A DNA stretch of 64,000 bases from Bellilinea sp. Lineage in GTDB: Bacteria > Chloroflexota > Anaerolineae > Anaerolineales > Anaerolineaceae. Position numbers and translations under genes: made by a program. This document shows positions 17,310-25,966 of the stretch, piece by piece. Every line of letters begins with the position of its first letter. Position 1 is the stretch's first letter. The notes below the pieces were generated by a model that saw only the letters and a program-made list of their open reading frames with translations, ran no database searches and had not been told where the DNA came from. The stretch covers positions 124,001-188,000 of the forward strand of contig BPHQ01000001.1 of assembly GCA_026003615.1 (NCBI GenBank), in the 5' to 3' direction.

Positions 17310-17669
17310 TTGCAATTTGCAATTTTCCAGATTGACTTTTTGACCCAGGGTTTGATCGTTCTGGCGGTAGTTGCTGCGTTGATTCTGATTGTGGGACTGT
17401 TCTGGGCTGCCTGGGCACCGGCTGACCGGATAGCTGTGGACTTGATCACGATGGACGCACGCAAAGCCTGGAACTTAACCAGCCCGAAAGGGCAGCTGCC
17501 TCCCGTTGAGCGGTACAGGTTTGAGGAAGTTTCTACCAGTCATAATCCCAAACCCAAGGCTCCAGATACTCCGGCAACGGTACGATATGTGGTGGAACAT
17601 CGTTATGTCACACCCGAAGATGGTGAAGATTCGGACTATGGTGTCACCTTCCAACTGACTCGCATGTAA
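17310..17669 (+). CDS. Single-pass membrane protein, unknown
   Basis: Not recognised. The 119-residue protein has one N-terminal membrane helix (GLIVLAVVAALILIVGLFWAAWA) and a soluble domain of about 80 residues rich in charged residues, with a C-terminal YVVEHRYVTPEDGEDSDYGV segment. No clear ribosome binding site precedes ATG 17310; a start at a later codon is possible but the helix would be shortened. It is divergent from the phasin-like gene and is followed by a hairpin. Confidence 0.55.
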   Translation: MQFAIFQIDFLTQGLIVLAVVAALILIVGLFWAAWAPADRIAVDLITMDARKAWNLTSPKGQLPPVERYRFEEVSTSHNPKPKAPDTPATVRYVVEHRYVTPEDGEDSDYGVTFQLTRM

Positions 17670-17688
17670 GTCGGGTCTCTTCGTTCTC

Positions 17689-17734
17689 CACAAAACGGTT
17701 TTGACTGGTTTATAAGCAGCAAAGCCGTTTTGTG
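17689..17734 (+). terminator. Hairpin after the 119-residue membrane protein gene
   Basis: CACAAAACGG (17689-17698) pairs perfectly with CCGTTTTGTG (17725-17734). The loop is 26 bases. There is no clean T run after it on either strand, so it may end transcription only partly. It separates the small membrane protein gene from the hydrogenase promoter region. Confidence 0.45.
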
Positions 17735-17772
17735 TATTAACGGAATGGTCAGGAAAAATTTTAAGTCAATTT

Positions 17773-17816
17773 TGTGATGAAATTCACATGACATTCATCA
17801 AAAATAATGATATACC
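17773..17816 (+). promoter_or_regulatory. CRP-type site and sigma70-like promoter of the hydrogenase operon
   Basis: TGTGATGAAATTCACA (17773-17788) matches the CRP consensus TGTGA-N6-TCACA perfectly. Next come ATGACA (17788-17793), a 17-base spacer and TATACC (17811-17816). The palindrome centre falls about 42 bases before the predicted start near 17823, the class II activator position. The remaining stretch to the first gene (17939) holds a leader of about 115 bases with an AGGAGGA-type site just before the ATG. Confidence 0.65.
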
Positions 17817-17938
17817 TATACCAGTGGTCTCGAGTTTCTCCTTTTATCGGTGGGAGAGGGGTAGGTTGAAAGATTGTTTACCGGCGCAGCGGCACTTTTT
17901 TCGATTCTGAGTCCCATATCACCGGAGGAAAAGTTAAC

Positions 17939-18439
17939 ATGCTGCATCTCTTGACGGCCGTCGGGATTCTGGTTTGTGCCATTCAGGCCATCCGCTCCCG
18001 GCGCTTGATTGTTTCGGCATTGTGGTTGGCCGGCACCAGCGCCCTGGTTGCGCTCGAATTGTACTTGCTCGGCGCGCCCGAAATTGGCGTGATTGAGTTG
18101 AGTGTGGGTGCTGGATTAGTGACGGTGCTATTTGTTTTTGCCATCAACCTGACCGGCGAAGAAGCCACCGATTTGAGGGGTTTGATCAAAGAACCGCTGG
18201 CGGTGGTGGTAAGTGTGCTGACCATTGTTTTGCTGGGTCTTTTGTTGGTGCCGGGTATTGATCGGGCGGCGCCTTCCGTGGGTGAACCAGCTTTGAAGGT
18301 AGTTCTATGGGGTAATCGTCAGCTGGATCTGATCTTGCAAGCCGTGCTGGTGTTTTGTGGTGTGCTGGGGGTTTTAGGATTGTTGAGCGAGAGAGAATCT
18401 GCCCCGACTGAACACAACCCTTTGGAGGGTGTCGAATGA
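17939..18439 (+). CDS. Energy-converting hydrogenase subunit, MbhD/NuoJ-like
   Basis: A 166-residue membrane protein with about five hydrophobic helices, starting LLTAVGILVCAIQAIRS, with the conserved ELYLLGAPEIGVIELSVGAG segment (residues 40-59) of the MbhD/DUF4040 and NuoJ group. The second half resembles MbhE, so it may combine both roles. In the complex it would help form the ion-translocating membrane arm. ATG 17939 has GGAGGAAAAG before it. First gene of the operon; its stop overlaps the next start by four bases. Confidence 0.8.
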   Translation: MLHLLTAVGILVCAIQAIRSRRLIVSALWLAGTSALVALELYLLGAPEIGVIELSVGAGLVTVLFVFAINLTGEEATDLRGLIKEPLAVVVSVLTIVLLGLLLVPGIDRAAPSVGEPALKVVLWGNRQLDLILQAVLVFCGVLGVLGLLSERESAPTEHNPLEGVE

Positions 18440-18747
18440 CCTTATCCGTTCCAAATATCGTGATTTTGATTGTAATTGGTTTGCTGGGGACGGGCATCTA
18501 TGCTCTGCTGACCGTGCGCAATCTGATTAAAGTAGTGGTTGCCCTGCAGATCATGGTCAAAGCGGCCATGCTGGCACTGGTGCTTGCCGGCCGTCTGCAG
18601 GGGCAGGAAAATTTGGGTCAAAGTCTGGCGCTGACTGTGATCGTTGCCGATACGATTGTGGCGGTGGTCGGTCTGGCACTGGCGGTGCAGGTTCGTCGCG
18701 TGGTTGGCAGTCTGGACTTGAATGCGTTGACCACGCTGCGGAGGTAG
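18436..18747 (+). CDS. NuoK/MrpC-like hydrogenase membrane subunit
   Basis: A 103-residue membrane protein with three helices, matching NuoK/MrpC in size and pattern: VIGLLGTGIYALLTVRNLIKVVVALQIM near residue 15, then LALTVIVADTIVAVVGLALAVQVRR. The glutamate usual in the second helix of NuoK is replaced by neutral residues around ALQIMVKAAML, leaving Lys. In the complex it lies between the antiporter-like subunits and the hydrogenase core. Coupled to the previous gene by a four-base overlap. Confidence 0.8.
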   Translation: MTLSVPNIVILIVIGLLGTGIYALLTVRNLIKVVVALQIMVKAAMLALVLAGRLQGQENLGQSLALTVIVADTIVAVVGLALAVQVRRVVGSLDLNALTTLRR

Positions 18748-18751
18748 CACC

Positions 18752-20503
18752 ATGGCAATGACCTGGCTGTCGTTGACGATTGGCTTACCGTGGTTGGGGG
18801 CGTTGATCATCTGGCTGGTGGGTGACCGGGACGAAAAATTCACCCATGGGCTGGCTGTGGCATTTTCGGTTGCTGCGGGTCTTGCGGCCTTATTGTTGCT
18901 GCCCTATGGCAAAGAACGCCTGGTGTATGCCATTCCGATTGGGGGGGTGTTTGGCGATTTTACCTTTGTGGTGGATGGGTTGGGGGTGTTCCTGACAGCC
19001 GTTGCTACTGTGGTTGGCTCGCTGGCGGTCATCTTTTCGGTGGATTATATGCACGGAGAACACCAGTTGGCCCGCTATTATGCCTTTGTGTTGTTTTTTA
19101 TCGGCGGGATGGCAGGCCTGGTGCTGACCAGTAATATGCTGCTGATGTTCTTCTTCTGGGAAATTACCGCCTTATGTTCGTATGCTCTGATTTCCTTTCA
19201 CAACGATGATCCAAAGGCAGTTGCCGGTGGCATCAAGGCATTGATCATCACTCAATTGGGCGGGATCGGGTTGCTGGCAGGGGCGCTGCTTCTGTATGCC
19301 TATACCGGCAGCAACGATTTTCACCTGCTGCTTGAAAATCCGGCGATCCTCCCCGCAGGGGCGTTAGCCTGGGTGGCTTTTGGGTGTCTGATCGCTGCTG
19401 CGGCTAAATCGGCGCAGTTCCCCTTTCAAACCTGGTTGCCGGATGCGATGGAAGCCCCCACGCCAATCAGTGCCTTAATTCATGCAGCCACAATGGTCAA
19501 TGCCGGGGTGTATCTGCTGGCTCGTTTTTATCCGGCTTTTGCTGAAGTGGCGGGCTGGCGGGAGGCCGTAATGATTTGTGGAATGCTTTCAGCTTTACTG
19601 GCAGCCGTGATGGCATTGGTTGCCACAGACTTGAAGCGGGTGCTGGCTTATTCCACCATTTCGCAATTGGGTTTTATGGTTTATGCCGTTGGTGCGGGAG
19701 GGGTGTTTGCCAGTCAGTTTCACTTGCTCAGTCACTCGATTTTCAAGGCGCTCTTGTTCCTTGCTGCCGGTGCGGTGATTCACTCTGTGGGTACACGGGA
19801 TATGCGCCAGATGGGTGGGTTGGGCAAGGATATGCCCCTTACCCGTACTGTTTTTGTAATGGGTGGGTTGGCGTTGGCTGGTGTTCCTGTTTTCAACGGT
19901 TTTTGGAGCAAGGAATTGATATTAGAAGCAGGCTTGCACGAAAACCCACTCTGGTTATATGTGTTGATGGTGTTGGTGGCTGGTTTGACGGCATTTTATA
20001 CGGTTCGCATGATTACAATGGTTTTCTACGGTGAGGCGCCCCTCAATCGGCATATTCACGATGCGGGTTTTGCTATGAAGGTGGCGTTGATTCCCCTCGC
20101 AGTCGGCAGTCTGACGACATGGCTATTAGCCGGACCGTTTGGAAATCTCCTGGCAGAAAGTTTACCCACTCATCATCTGGAAGTTCACAGCACGCTGGCG
20201 GTGGTTGAAGAAGTCATCACTGCTCCGGCAACTTATCTGGCGCTGGGGGTGGTGGCGGTCGGCTGGCTGAGCAGTTGGCGACGCCAGCGGCTGAGCCGTG
20301 TTGGGAAGGCACTCGGCGGAGTGGGCAAGGCAGCAGCCGAGGGTTTCGGTTTTGAGACAATCAACCGGGGGGTGGTCAATGCCACCCAAAAACTGGCTGA
20401 AGCCCTGCGGGTGACTCAGCCGGGTCTGCTGAACTGGAATGTGTTTGCCATTCTGTGCGCACTACTGATTTTGCTGGCAAGTCTTGCAGTGGGAGGGCGG
20501 TAA
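18752..20503 (+). CDS. Antiporter-like hydrogenase subunit (NuoL/MrpA type)
   Basis: A 583-residue proton-antiporter family protein with 14 or more membrane helices, probably an ion pump of the hydrogenase. Motifs: FFFWEITALCSYALISF near residue 130 (the conserved Glu), AKSAQFPFQTWLPDAMEAPTPISALIHAATMVNAGVYL around 225-255 split across two helices, then LAYSTISQLGFM and FHLLSHSIFKALLFLAAGA. The last 90 residues form the amphipathic C-terminal extension of NuoL-like proteins. The start at 18752 (MAMTW) follows GGAGGT. Confidence 0.9.
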   Translation: MAMTWLSLTIGLPWLGALIIWLVGDRDEKFTHGLAVAFSVAAGLAALLLLPYGKERLVYAIPIGGVFGDFTFVVDGLGVFLTAVATVVGSLAVIFSVDYMHGEHQLARYYAFVLFFIGGMAGLVLTSNMLLMFFFWEITALCSYALISFHNDDPKAVAGGIKALIITQLGGIGLLAGALLLYAYTGSNDFHLLLENPAILPAGALAWVAFGCLIAAAAKSAQFPFQTWLPDAMEAPTPISALIHAATMVNAGVYLLARFYPAFAEVAGWREAVMICGMLSALLAAVMALVATDLKRVLAYSTISQLGFMVYAVGAGGVFASQFHLLSHSIFKALLFLAAGAVIHSVGTRDMRQMGGLGKDMPLTRTVFVMGGLALAGVPVFNGFWSKELILEAGLHENPLWLYVLMVLVAGLTAFYTVRMITMVFYGEAPLNRHIHDAGFAMKVALIPLAVGSLTTWLLAGPFGNLLAESLPTHHLEVHSTLAVVEEVITAPATYLALGVVAVGWLSSWRRQRLSRVGKALGGVGKAAAEGFGFETINRGVVNATQKLAEALRVTQPGLLNWNVFAILCALLILLASLAVGGR

Positions 20504-20504
20504 C

Positions 20505-22010
20505 ATGGAAGCGGGCATTGCATTTCTCCTCGTCGTTGGATTGCCCCTGCTGGGTGCGCCGCTGATCTACCTGATCGGCAGATTGGTAGAACGGAAAAAG
20601 CCATCCCTGAATCCGGCTCGCTGGGTTGCGCTTCTGGTATTCCTGTCGGCATTTTATCCGCTTGGTATTGCCTTGCAGGCTGTCATTAATCAGGATGGAC
20701 CGGTTTCATTTTCCTTGGGGCTCATCCGACTGCAATTGGATGGAATTGGTGCCTTGCTTGCTACCCTGGTGCTGGCATTGGGTGTACTGGTGGTTCTGTT
20801 TTCCGGACCATATCTCGGCAAGGAAGAACATCAGGAAAAATTTTATGCCTTGCTGAGTGCGATGATTGGCGGGATGATCGGGCTGGGCTGCACCACAGAC
20901 CTGTTCAATTTGTGGGTCTGGTTTGAATTGATGGCGATAGCCTCTTACCCACTGGTGGCCTTTCACCGTCAAAGTGCGGCAGCCCTGGAAGCCGGAGTCA
21001 AATATCTGGTGCAAAGTGCAATTGGTTCGGCGTTTGTGCTGATCGGGATTGCACTGGTTTTCGGACAAAGCGGCACACTCACTTTAAGCGGTATCCGTGC
21101 TAATGCACCGCTGACTCCAGTCATGCTGGCAGCAGGCGCACTGTTCCTGATCGGCTTCGGGGTCAAAGCCGCCCTGGTGCCATTGCACACCTGGCTGCCC
21201 GATGCCCACTCCCAGGCGCCTAGCGGTATCAGTGCCATGCTTTCGGGGGTGGTTATTGAAGCCGGTTTGATTGCTCTGCTGCGTGCTTTAGGTGCTTTAT
21301 TCGCGGTCAGTGAGTTATGGGGTGTCTTTTTGCTGGGCTTTGCTGCGTTGAATATGCTGCTGGGCAACCTGATGGCGTTACGCCAGACGCAGGTCAAGCG
21401 TCTTTTGGCTTTCTCCAGCCTCAGCCATATGGGCTATATTGTATTGGGAATCGGCTGCGCCTTTGCCTTTGGTGCGCCAAATGCGGCAGAGGGTGGTTTC
21501 TTCCACATTCTCACGCACGGGTTGATGAAAGGGCTGGCTTTTCTTGCGGCGGGCGCTCTGCTCTATGCGCTGTACATTGCCAATGGCAAGCATCAGCCCT
21601 TGATGGTGGAAGATTTGGACGGTGCAGCGACCCGTTATCCACTGGCAGCATTTACATTTAGTGTGGCGTTGCTTGGACTGGGTGGCATCCCTCCGCTGGC
21701 AGGTTTCATGTCCAAATGGCAGATCTTTGTGGGCGGGTTTGAGACTCACCAGCCATGGGCAATTGTGCTGGTGATCTTTGCCGCCCTCAACAGTGTGCTA
21801 TCCCTTGCTTATTATGCTCCGCTGATCAACCGGATGTACCGCCATCAGCCTTCCAGGCAGATTGAAATCGGTCAACCGGTTTCGGTGTGGATGAATGTGG
21901 CACTGCTCATCCTGACCCTTGGTGTGGTTGTGCTGGGCTTTTGGCCTTCGTTGGCAGGCTGGTTGACTCAACCAGCTGCCCAAAGTTTGCTAACGGCATT
22001 GGGCGGTTAA
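20505..22010 (+). CDS. Antiporter-like hydrogenase subunit (NuoN/NuoM/MrpD type)
   Basis: A 501-residue second antiporter-like subunit. ATG 20505, one base after the previous stop and after GGGAGGG, is preferred to in-frame upstream codons. Motifs: NLWVWFELMAIASYPLVAFHR near 135-155 (Glu), FGVKAALVPLHTWLPDAH near 220, and APSGISAMLSGVVIEAG next, then LLAFSSLSHMGYI and FFHILTHGLMKGLAFLAAGAL. Ends in a helix rather than an extension. Together with the NuoL-like gene gives two ion channels. Confidence 0.9.
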   Translation: MEAGIAFLLVVGLPLLGAPLIYLIGRLVERKKPSLNPARWVALLVFLSAFYPLGIALQAVINQDGPVSFSLGLIRLQLDGIGALLATLVLALGVLVVLFSGPYLGKEEHQEKFYALLSAMIGGMIGLGCTTDLFNLWVWFELMAIASYPLVAFHRQSAAALEAGVKYLVQSAIGSAFVLIGIALVFGQSGTLTLSGIRANAPLTPVMLAAGALFLIGFGVKAALVPLHTWLPDAHSQAPSGISAMLSGVVIEAGLIALLRALGALFAVSELWGVFLLGFAALNMLLGNLMALRQTQVKRLLAFSSLSHMGYIVLGIGCAFAFGAPNAAEGGFFHILTHGLMKGLAFLAAGALLYALYIANGKHQPLMVEDLDGAATRYPLAAFTFSVALLGLGGIPPLAGFMSKWQIFVGGFETHQPWAIVLVIFAALNSVLSLAYYAPLINRMYRHQPSRQIEIGQPVSVWMNVALLILTLGVVVLGFWPSLAGWLTQPAAQSLLTALGG

Positions 22011-22024
22011 GGAGGTAAATCCCT

Positions 22025-22336
22025 ATGGAAATTCTTCTCTCTCCTCCACTGGCATTTTTACTCTACATTCCGCTGGTCTTGATCATTGAACGCTTTGGCA
22101 AAGTACTTGCTGGTCCGGAGAATCCTTCTCCGATTAAGGAAAGTGCTTATGCAAGCGGTGAAGCCGCTCCCTCTACCGCCGCAGCGCCGGGTTACCGCCC
22201 CTTTTTCCTGATTGCGTTTTTCTTCGCCATTCTCCATCTGGGCATGCTGGTTTTGGGAACGGGTGAATTCAGCGCCAGTATTTTGCCCTTTTTGCTGGGG
22301 TTGATTCTGGCGCTGGTTGCATTATTATTAGGATAG
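22025..22336 (+). CDS. NuoA-like hydrogenase membrane subunit
   Basis: A 103-residue protein with three hydrophobic helices: one at the N-terminus (PPLAFLLYIPLVLII), a loop with SAYASGEAAP that resembles the Y-E-S-G segment of NuoA, then RPFFLIAFFFAILHLGMLVL and a last helix. The usual acidic pair in helix 2 is not conserved. NuoA-like subunits are not universal in Mbh-type hydrogenases, so its presence is a feature of this subtype. ATG 22025 follows AAGGAGG. Confidence 0.7.
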   Translation: MEILLSPPLAFLLYIPLVLIIERFGKVLAGPENPSPIKESAYASGEAAPSTAAAPGYRPFFLIAFFFAILHLGMLVLGTGEFSASILPFLLGLILALVALLLG

Positions 22337-22372
22337 GTTGTATCGGATTTAAGATTGAAAGAGGAGGTTGGA

Positions 22373-22906
22373 ATGGGTCTTGAGGTGAGCAAACCATGGC
22401 AGCAGGTGCTGGACAAAATCCGCACGTGGGCGCGGGTTAATTCTCCGTGGGCAATTCACTTCAACAGTGGGTCATGTAATGGGTGTGATATTGAAATCCT
22501 CGCAACCCTGACGCCGCGTTATGATGTAGAACGGTTTGGGATAAAGTTACAGGGTTCTCCCCGCCATGCGGATGTACTGATTTGCACGGGCCCCGTCTCC
22601 TTACAGGCAAAAGACCGTTTGCTGCGGATTTACTGGCAAATGCCGGAGCCGAAATTTGTGATTGCGGTGGGATCATGCGGGCTTTCGGGGGGCGTCTTCC
22701 ATGGTTGTTATAACATCGTTCATGGCATTGACGAGGTGCTTCCGGTGGATGTTTTCGTGCCGGGTTGCCCGCCTCGCCCGGAGGGAATCATCTACGGTGT
22801 AGCCGTGTTGCTCGAGGCGCTGAAAAGCGGCAAGCGACCGGAACGTACGATGACGGTCGAAGTACCGGCTGAACTGGGAGTACCAAAGGTGGAGGTGAGC
22901 CAATGA
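22373..22906 (+). CDS. [NiFe] hydrogenase small subunit (NuoB-like)
   Basis: A 177-residue electron-transfer subunit carrying the proximal 4Fe-4S cluster, with Cys in SGSCNGCDIE, VGSCGLSGG and VPGCPPRPE. In complex I numbering these are all four ligands. ATG 22373 follows GAGGAGG and is preferred to the upstream MKEEVG start at 22355. The stop overlaps the next start by four bases. It connects the ferredoxin-like subunit to the nickel site. Confidence 0.93.
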   Translation: MGLEVSKPWQQVLDKIRTWARVNSPWAIHFNSGSCNGCDIEILATLTPRYDVERFGIKLQGSPRHADVLICTGPVSLQAKDRLLRIYWQMPEPKFVIAVGSCGLSGGVFHGCYNIVHGIDEVLPVDVFVPGCPPRPEGIIYGVAVLLEALKSGKRPERTMTVEVPAELGVPKVEVSQ

Positions 22907-23409
22907 GCTCGTTAGAGGAAATTCTGACCAGCGCCGAAAAATTGCTTCATCCGTATGCCCTAAATTTCAATCGCCCAGAGGCAAACCGGCTGGATGTTTA
23001 TCTTGCACGGGAGAACCTGCTGCCAGCGGTCAAAGCCATGGTGGACGCCCGCTGGGGTTACCTTTCAACCATCACGGGGGTAGACCGGCCGGCCTCAGCC
23101 GGAGAAGAAGGACAGCCAGCGGAGCAGGGCGAAATTGAGGTTCTGTATAGTTTTTGCGCCGGCGCGGCCATTGTCACTCTTCGGGTCAGGGTACCTTACA
23201 CTGACGCGGTCCTGCCAAGTATTTGCCCGCTGATTCCTTCAGCAACCCTGGGAGAACGGGAATTGATGGAAATGTTTGGGGTCAAGGTGGAAGGTACGCC
23301 GGATACCAGCCGTTTGATTCTGGCGGATAGCTGGCCGGAAGGGGTATATCCGTTGCGTAAGTCGTTTGTGCCTGCCGCCAGATTTAGCGGTAAAGCCGAA
23401 GGAGGTTAA
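22903..23409 (+). CDS. Hydrogenase subunit, NuoC-like
   Basis: A 168-residue protein with the 30-kDa subunit motif: GYLSTITGVDRP near residue 47, LPSICPLIPSATLGERELMEMFGVKVEGTPDTSRLILADSWPEGVYPLRKSF across residues 105-155 (shown here only as landmarks TLGERELMEMFG and GVYPLRK). It holds the core of the peripheral arm with the large subunit. Translation is coupled to the small-subunit gene by a four-base overlap. Confidence 0.88.
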   Translation: MSSLEEILTSAEKLLHPYALNFNRPEANRLDVYLARENLLPAVKAMVDARWGYLSTITGVDRPASAGEEGQPAEQGEIEVLYSFCAGAAIVTLRVRVPYTDAVLPSICPLIPSATLGERELMEMFGVKVEGTPDTSRLILADSWPEGVYPLRKSFVPAARFSGKAEGG

Positions 23410-23410
23410 A

Positions 23411-24598
23411 ATGACATTTGAGCAGCATGGTGAAAATCGTTTTATCGTGCCAATTGGCCCGCAGCACCCGGCTCTTAAAGAACCTGGCCATTTTGAATTT
23501 GTGGTGGATGGGGAAATTGTCACCGGAGCCAGCGTGCGCCTGGGGTATGTCCATCGCGGCATTGAAAAAGGAGCCGAAGATCGCACCTGGACGCAAAACC
23601 TGTATTTGATGGAACGCATCTGCGGCATCTGCTCCCACATTCACGCCACGGCTTTCGTACAGGGAGTTGAAAAACTGGCGGGTGTTGAAGCTCCCCCGCG
23701 TGCGCGTGCTATACGGGAAATTTTTGCCGAATTGGAGCGCATCCACAGTCACATGTTATGGCTGGGGGTGGCAGCCCATGAGGGTGGATTTGATGCGCTG
23801 TTCATGTATTCGTGGCGCGATCGCGAAGTGGTCATGGATATGTTGGAGATGCTGAGCGGTAACCGTGTGCATTATTCGGCAAATTTGATTGGCGGAGTGA
23901 AGTATGATGTCACACCCGATATGATGGACAAAATTCGCGATGGGCTGAATTATCTGGAAGAGCGGCTGGTTCATTATCTGGATGTGGTCAATAATGACGA
24001 AACCTTCATTGGCCGCACGCGCGGCATTGGTACGATGACGCGCGAACAAGCCCAATTGCTGGGCGCGGTTGGGCCGACGGCGCGAGCCTCCAATTTCGCT
24101 TACGATGTGCGTGTGGATGCTCCCTATGCCGCCTACACCGAATTTCCGGTGGAGATGGTCGTGGCAGAGGAAGGTGACCTGCACGCTCGCTTTGTCGTGC
24201 GCATTTTGGAAACGATGGAAAGCATCCGTGTGCTGCGGCGGATTTTTGATAACATGCCGGAAAGCGAACTGGTGACACGTGTCCCGCGCCGCATTCCAGC
24301 CGGAGAAACCATCAGCCGGGTTGAAGCCCCGCGTGGCGAACTGTTTTATTTTATTTCCAGCGGCGGCGGGGAGAAGCCGGAACGGGTTAAGGTGCGCACC
24401 CCCAGTCTGTGTAATTGGGGAACGGTCATCACGCTGGCCGTCGGCCACAAACTGGCGGATATGCCGATGATTCTTGCCGGTATTGACCCGTGCTTTTCCT
24501 GCAATGACCGGCTGGTAATGGTCAAGCGTAATCATCATGACCCGCAACTGTGGACATGGGCAGATTTGAGAAATTATGGGATTGAGTACTACCGATGA
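23411..24598 (+). CDS. [NiFe] hydrogenase large subunit (NuoD-like, group 4)
   Basis: The 395-residue catalytic subunit of the hydrogenase. Both metal-binding motifs are intact: ERICGICSH near residue 68 and DPCFSCNDR near residue 359, which supply four Cys for the NiFe site; NuoD of complex I lacks them. The C-terminal tail after DPCxxC is about 31 residues, as expected for a precursor cut by the protease encoded three genes later. ATG 23411 follows AAGGAGGTT. H2 would be made from reduced ferredoxin and used to pump ions. Confidence 0.95.
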   Translation: MTFEQHGENRFIVPIGPQHPALKEPGHFEFVVDGEIVTGASVRLGYVHRGIEKGAEDRTWTQNLYLMERICGICSHIHATAFVQGVEKLAGVEAPPRARAIREIFAELERIHSHMLWLGVAAHEGGFDALFMYSWRDREVVMDMLEMLSGNRVHYSANLIGGVKYDVTPDMMDKIRDGLNYLEERLVHYLDVVNNDETFIGRTRGIGTMTREQAQLLGAVGPTARASNFAYDVRVDAPYAAYTEFPVEMVVAEEGDLHARFVVRILETMESIRVLRRIFDNMPESELVTRVPRRIPAGETISRVEAPRGELFYFISSGGGEKPERVKVRTPSLCNWGTVITLAVGHKLADMPMILAGIDPCFSCNDRLVMVKRNHHDPQLWTWADLRNYGIEYYR

Positions 24599-25533
24599 AT
24601 TTGACGATCCATCCTCTCATTGTACTGTTGTTCTTTCCGGGCGGTTTGTTTTTGATGGTCAGCGGATTGGTCTTTCAATGGGCTGACCGAAAATTGGTGG
24701 CACGCTTTCAAAATCGGCTAGGGCCGCGCTTCCTTCAACCGCTGGCGGATCTGTTAAAACTGCTGGCGAAGGAAGAAATCATTCCGAAGGGCGCTCACCG
24801 CGGCCTGTTCGTTGCCCTGCCAATCATTGCCCTCGCCTCTGCCCTGACTGCGGCGTTATATGTGCCGATGTTTGGCATTCAACCTTTCTACTCGTTTCAG
24901 GGTGATTTGATTGTTGCCATTTATCTGCTCAGTGCGTTGACGATCTCGCTGGGTCTGGCAGGAGCCAATTCGGTTAATCGCTTTTCATTGGTGGGTGCAA
25001 CCCGCACGCTGACCCAGTTGTTCTCTTATGAAGCACCTTTCCTGTTGGCAATGATCGGACCGGCGCTGGCAGCCCAGTCCTGGCAGATCAGCAAAATCAA
25101 CGCTTTTGCCGGCGAAACGACGTGGTTGATCATCGCTCAGCCGATTGGTTTTCTGGTGGCGCTGGTGGGGCTGATGGGTAAATTGGAACTTCCGCCGTTT
25201 GATGCTCCCGAAGCGGAGACTGAGATTGTTGCCGGAGCATTGACGGAATACAGCGGACGTGGTTTTGCCCTCTTCCGCCTTAGTAAGGATATCGAACTGG
25301 TGATTGGCCTGACGCTGGTTGCTGCTTTTTATCTGGGCGGAATCGCCAACCCGTTGGAGTTTTTATTGAAAACCGGCGGGTTGCTGCTGGTCATGGCGTT
25401 GTTGCAAACCGCTTTTGCCCGTCTGCGGATTGATCAGACGGTGGGCTTATGGTGGCGGGTAGGTGCATTAATGGGGTTGGTACAGATTCTGGCCATTCTG
25501 GTCGGTATTTACATCCGTCAATGGTGGTTGTGA
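24595..25533 (+). CDS. Hydrogenase membrane subunit (NuoH/HyfC-like)
   Basis: A 312-residue membrane protein with eight helices, linking the peripheral and membrane arms. DRKLVARFQNRLGPRFLQPLAD near residue 33 (split: FQNRLGPRF), LAKEEIIPKGAH, SYEAPFLLAM near residue 143, and PPFDAPEAETEIVAGALTEYSG near residue 200 (key EAETE) are the conserved NuoH motifs. Four-base overlap with the large-subunit gene. Confidence 0.93.
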   Translation: MNLTIHPLIVLLFFPGGLFLMVSGLVFQWADRKLVARFQNRLGPRFLQPLADLLKLLAKEEIIPKGAHRGLFVALPIIALASALTAALYVPMFGIQPFYSFQGDLIVAIYLLSALTISLGLAGANSVNRFSLVGATRTLTQLFSYEAPFLLAMIGPALAAQSWQISKINAFAGETTWLIIAQPIGFLVALVGLMGKLELPPFDAPEAETEIVAGALTEYSGRGFALFRLSKDIELVIGLTLVAAFYLGGIANPLEFLLKTGGLLLVMALLQTAFARLRIDQTVGLWWRVGALMGLVQILAILVGIYIRQWWL

Positions 25534-25543
25534 GGGTGAGACG

Positions 25544-25966
25544 ATGAGCATTGGTTCTATGATTGAAGACCTGATTAAGTCGTTGTTCAAAAAACCGGTT
25601 ACTCGTCAGTATCCGTTCGAGCGCCAGCCAGCCCCGGAGCGTTTTCGCGGAAAACTGCACTGGGACCCAGAGAAATGCACCGGCTGTCAGTTGTGCGTCA
25701 AGGACTGTCCGGCAAATGCGATTGAGTTGATCGTGATTGATAAAGTCAATAAACGTTTTGTAATGCGTTATCATCAGGATCGGTGTATCTACTGTTCGCA
25801 GTGTGTGGTTTCCTGCCGGTTCAAGTGCCTTGAATTGAGTGATGAGGAATGGGAACAAGCGGTGACCAACAAAAAACCGCTGGAAGTGTATTATGGAAAA
25901 GAAGAGGACATCCGCTTCCTCCTGGAGCGTGCAGCTGCGCAGCCTGTTGAATCGCCTTGCGAATGA
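25544..25966 (+). CDS. Two-[4Fe-4S] electron transfer subunit (NuoI-like)
   Basis: A 140-residue ferredoxin-type subunit. First cluster: CTGCQLCVKDCP near residue 45; second: CIYCSQCVVSC near residue 83. It carries electrons from soluble ferredoxin to the proximal cluster. No NuoE, F or G genes follow, so NADH is unlikely to be the donor. It overlaps the protease gene by 74 bases if that starts at 25893. Confidence 0.93.
   Translation: MSIGSMIEDLIKSLFKKPVTRQYPFERQPAPERFRGKLHWDPEKCTGCQLCVKDCPANAIELIVIDKVNKRFVMRYHQDRCIYCSQCVVSCRFKCLELSDEEWEQAVTNKKPLEVYYGKEEDIRFLLERAAAQPVESPCE

Noticed and set aside
23756-24547. 263-codon open frame antisense to the hydrogenase large subunit
   Set aside because: Composition is His/Arg/Pro-rich without motifs, and the plus strand encodes a clear hydrogenase; it is a shadow frame.
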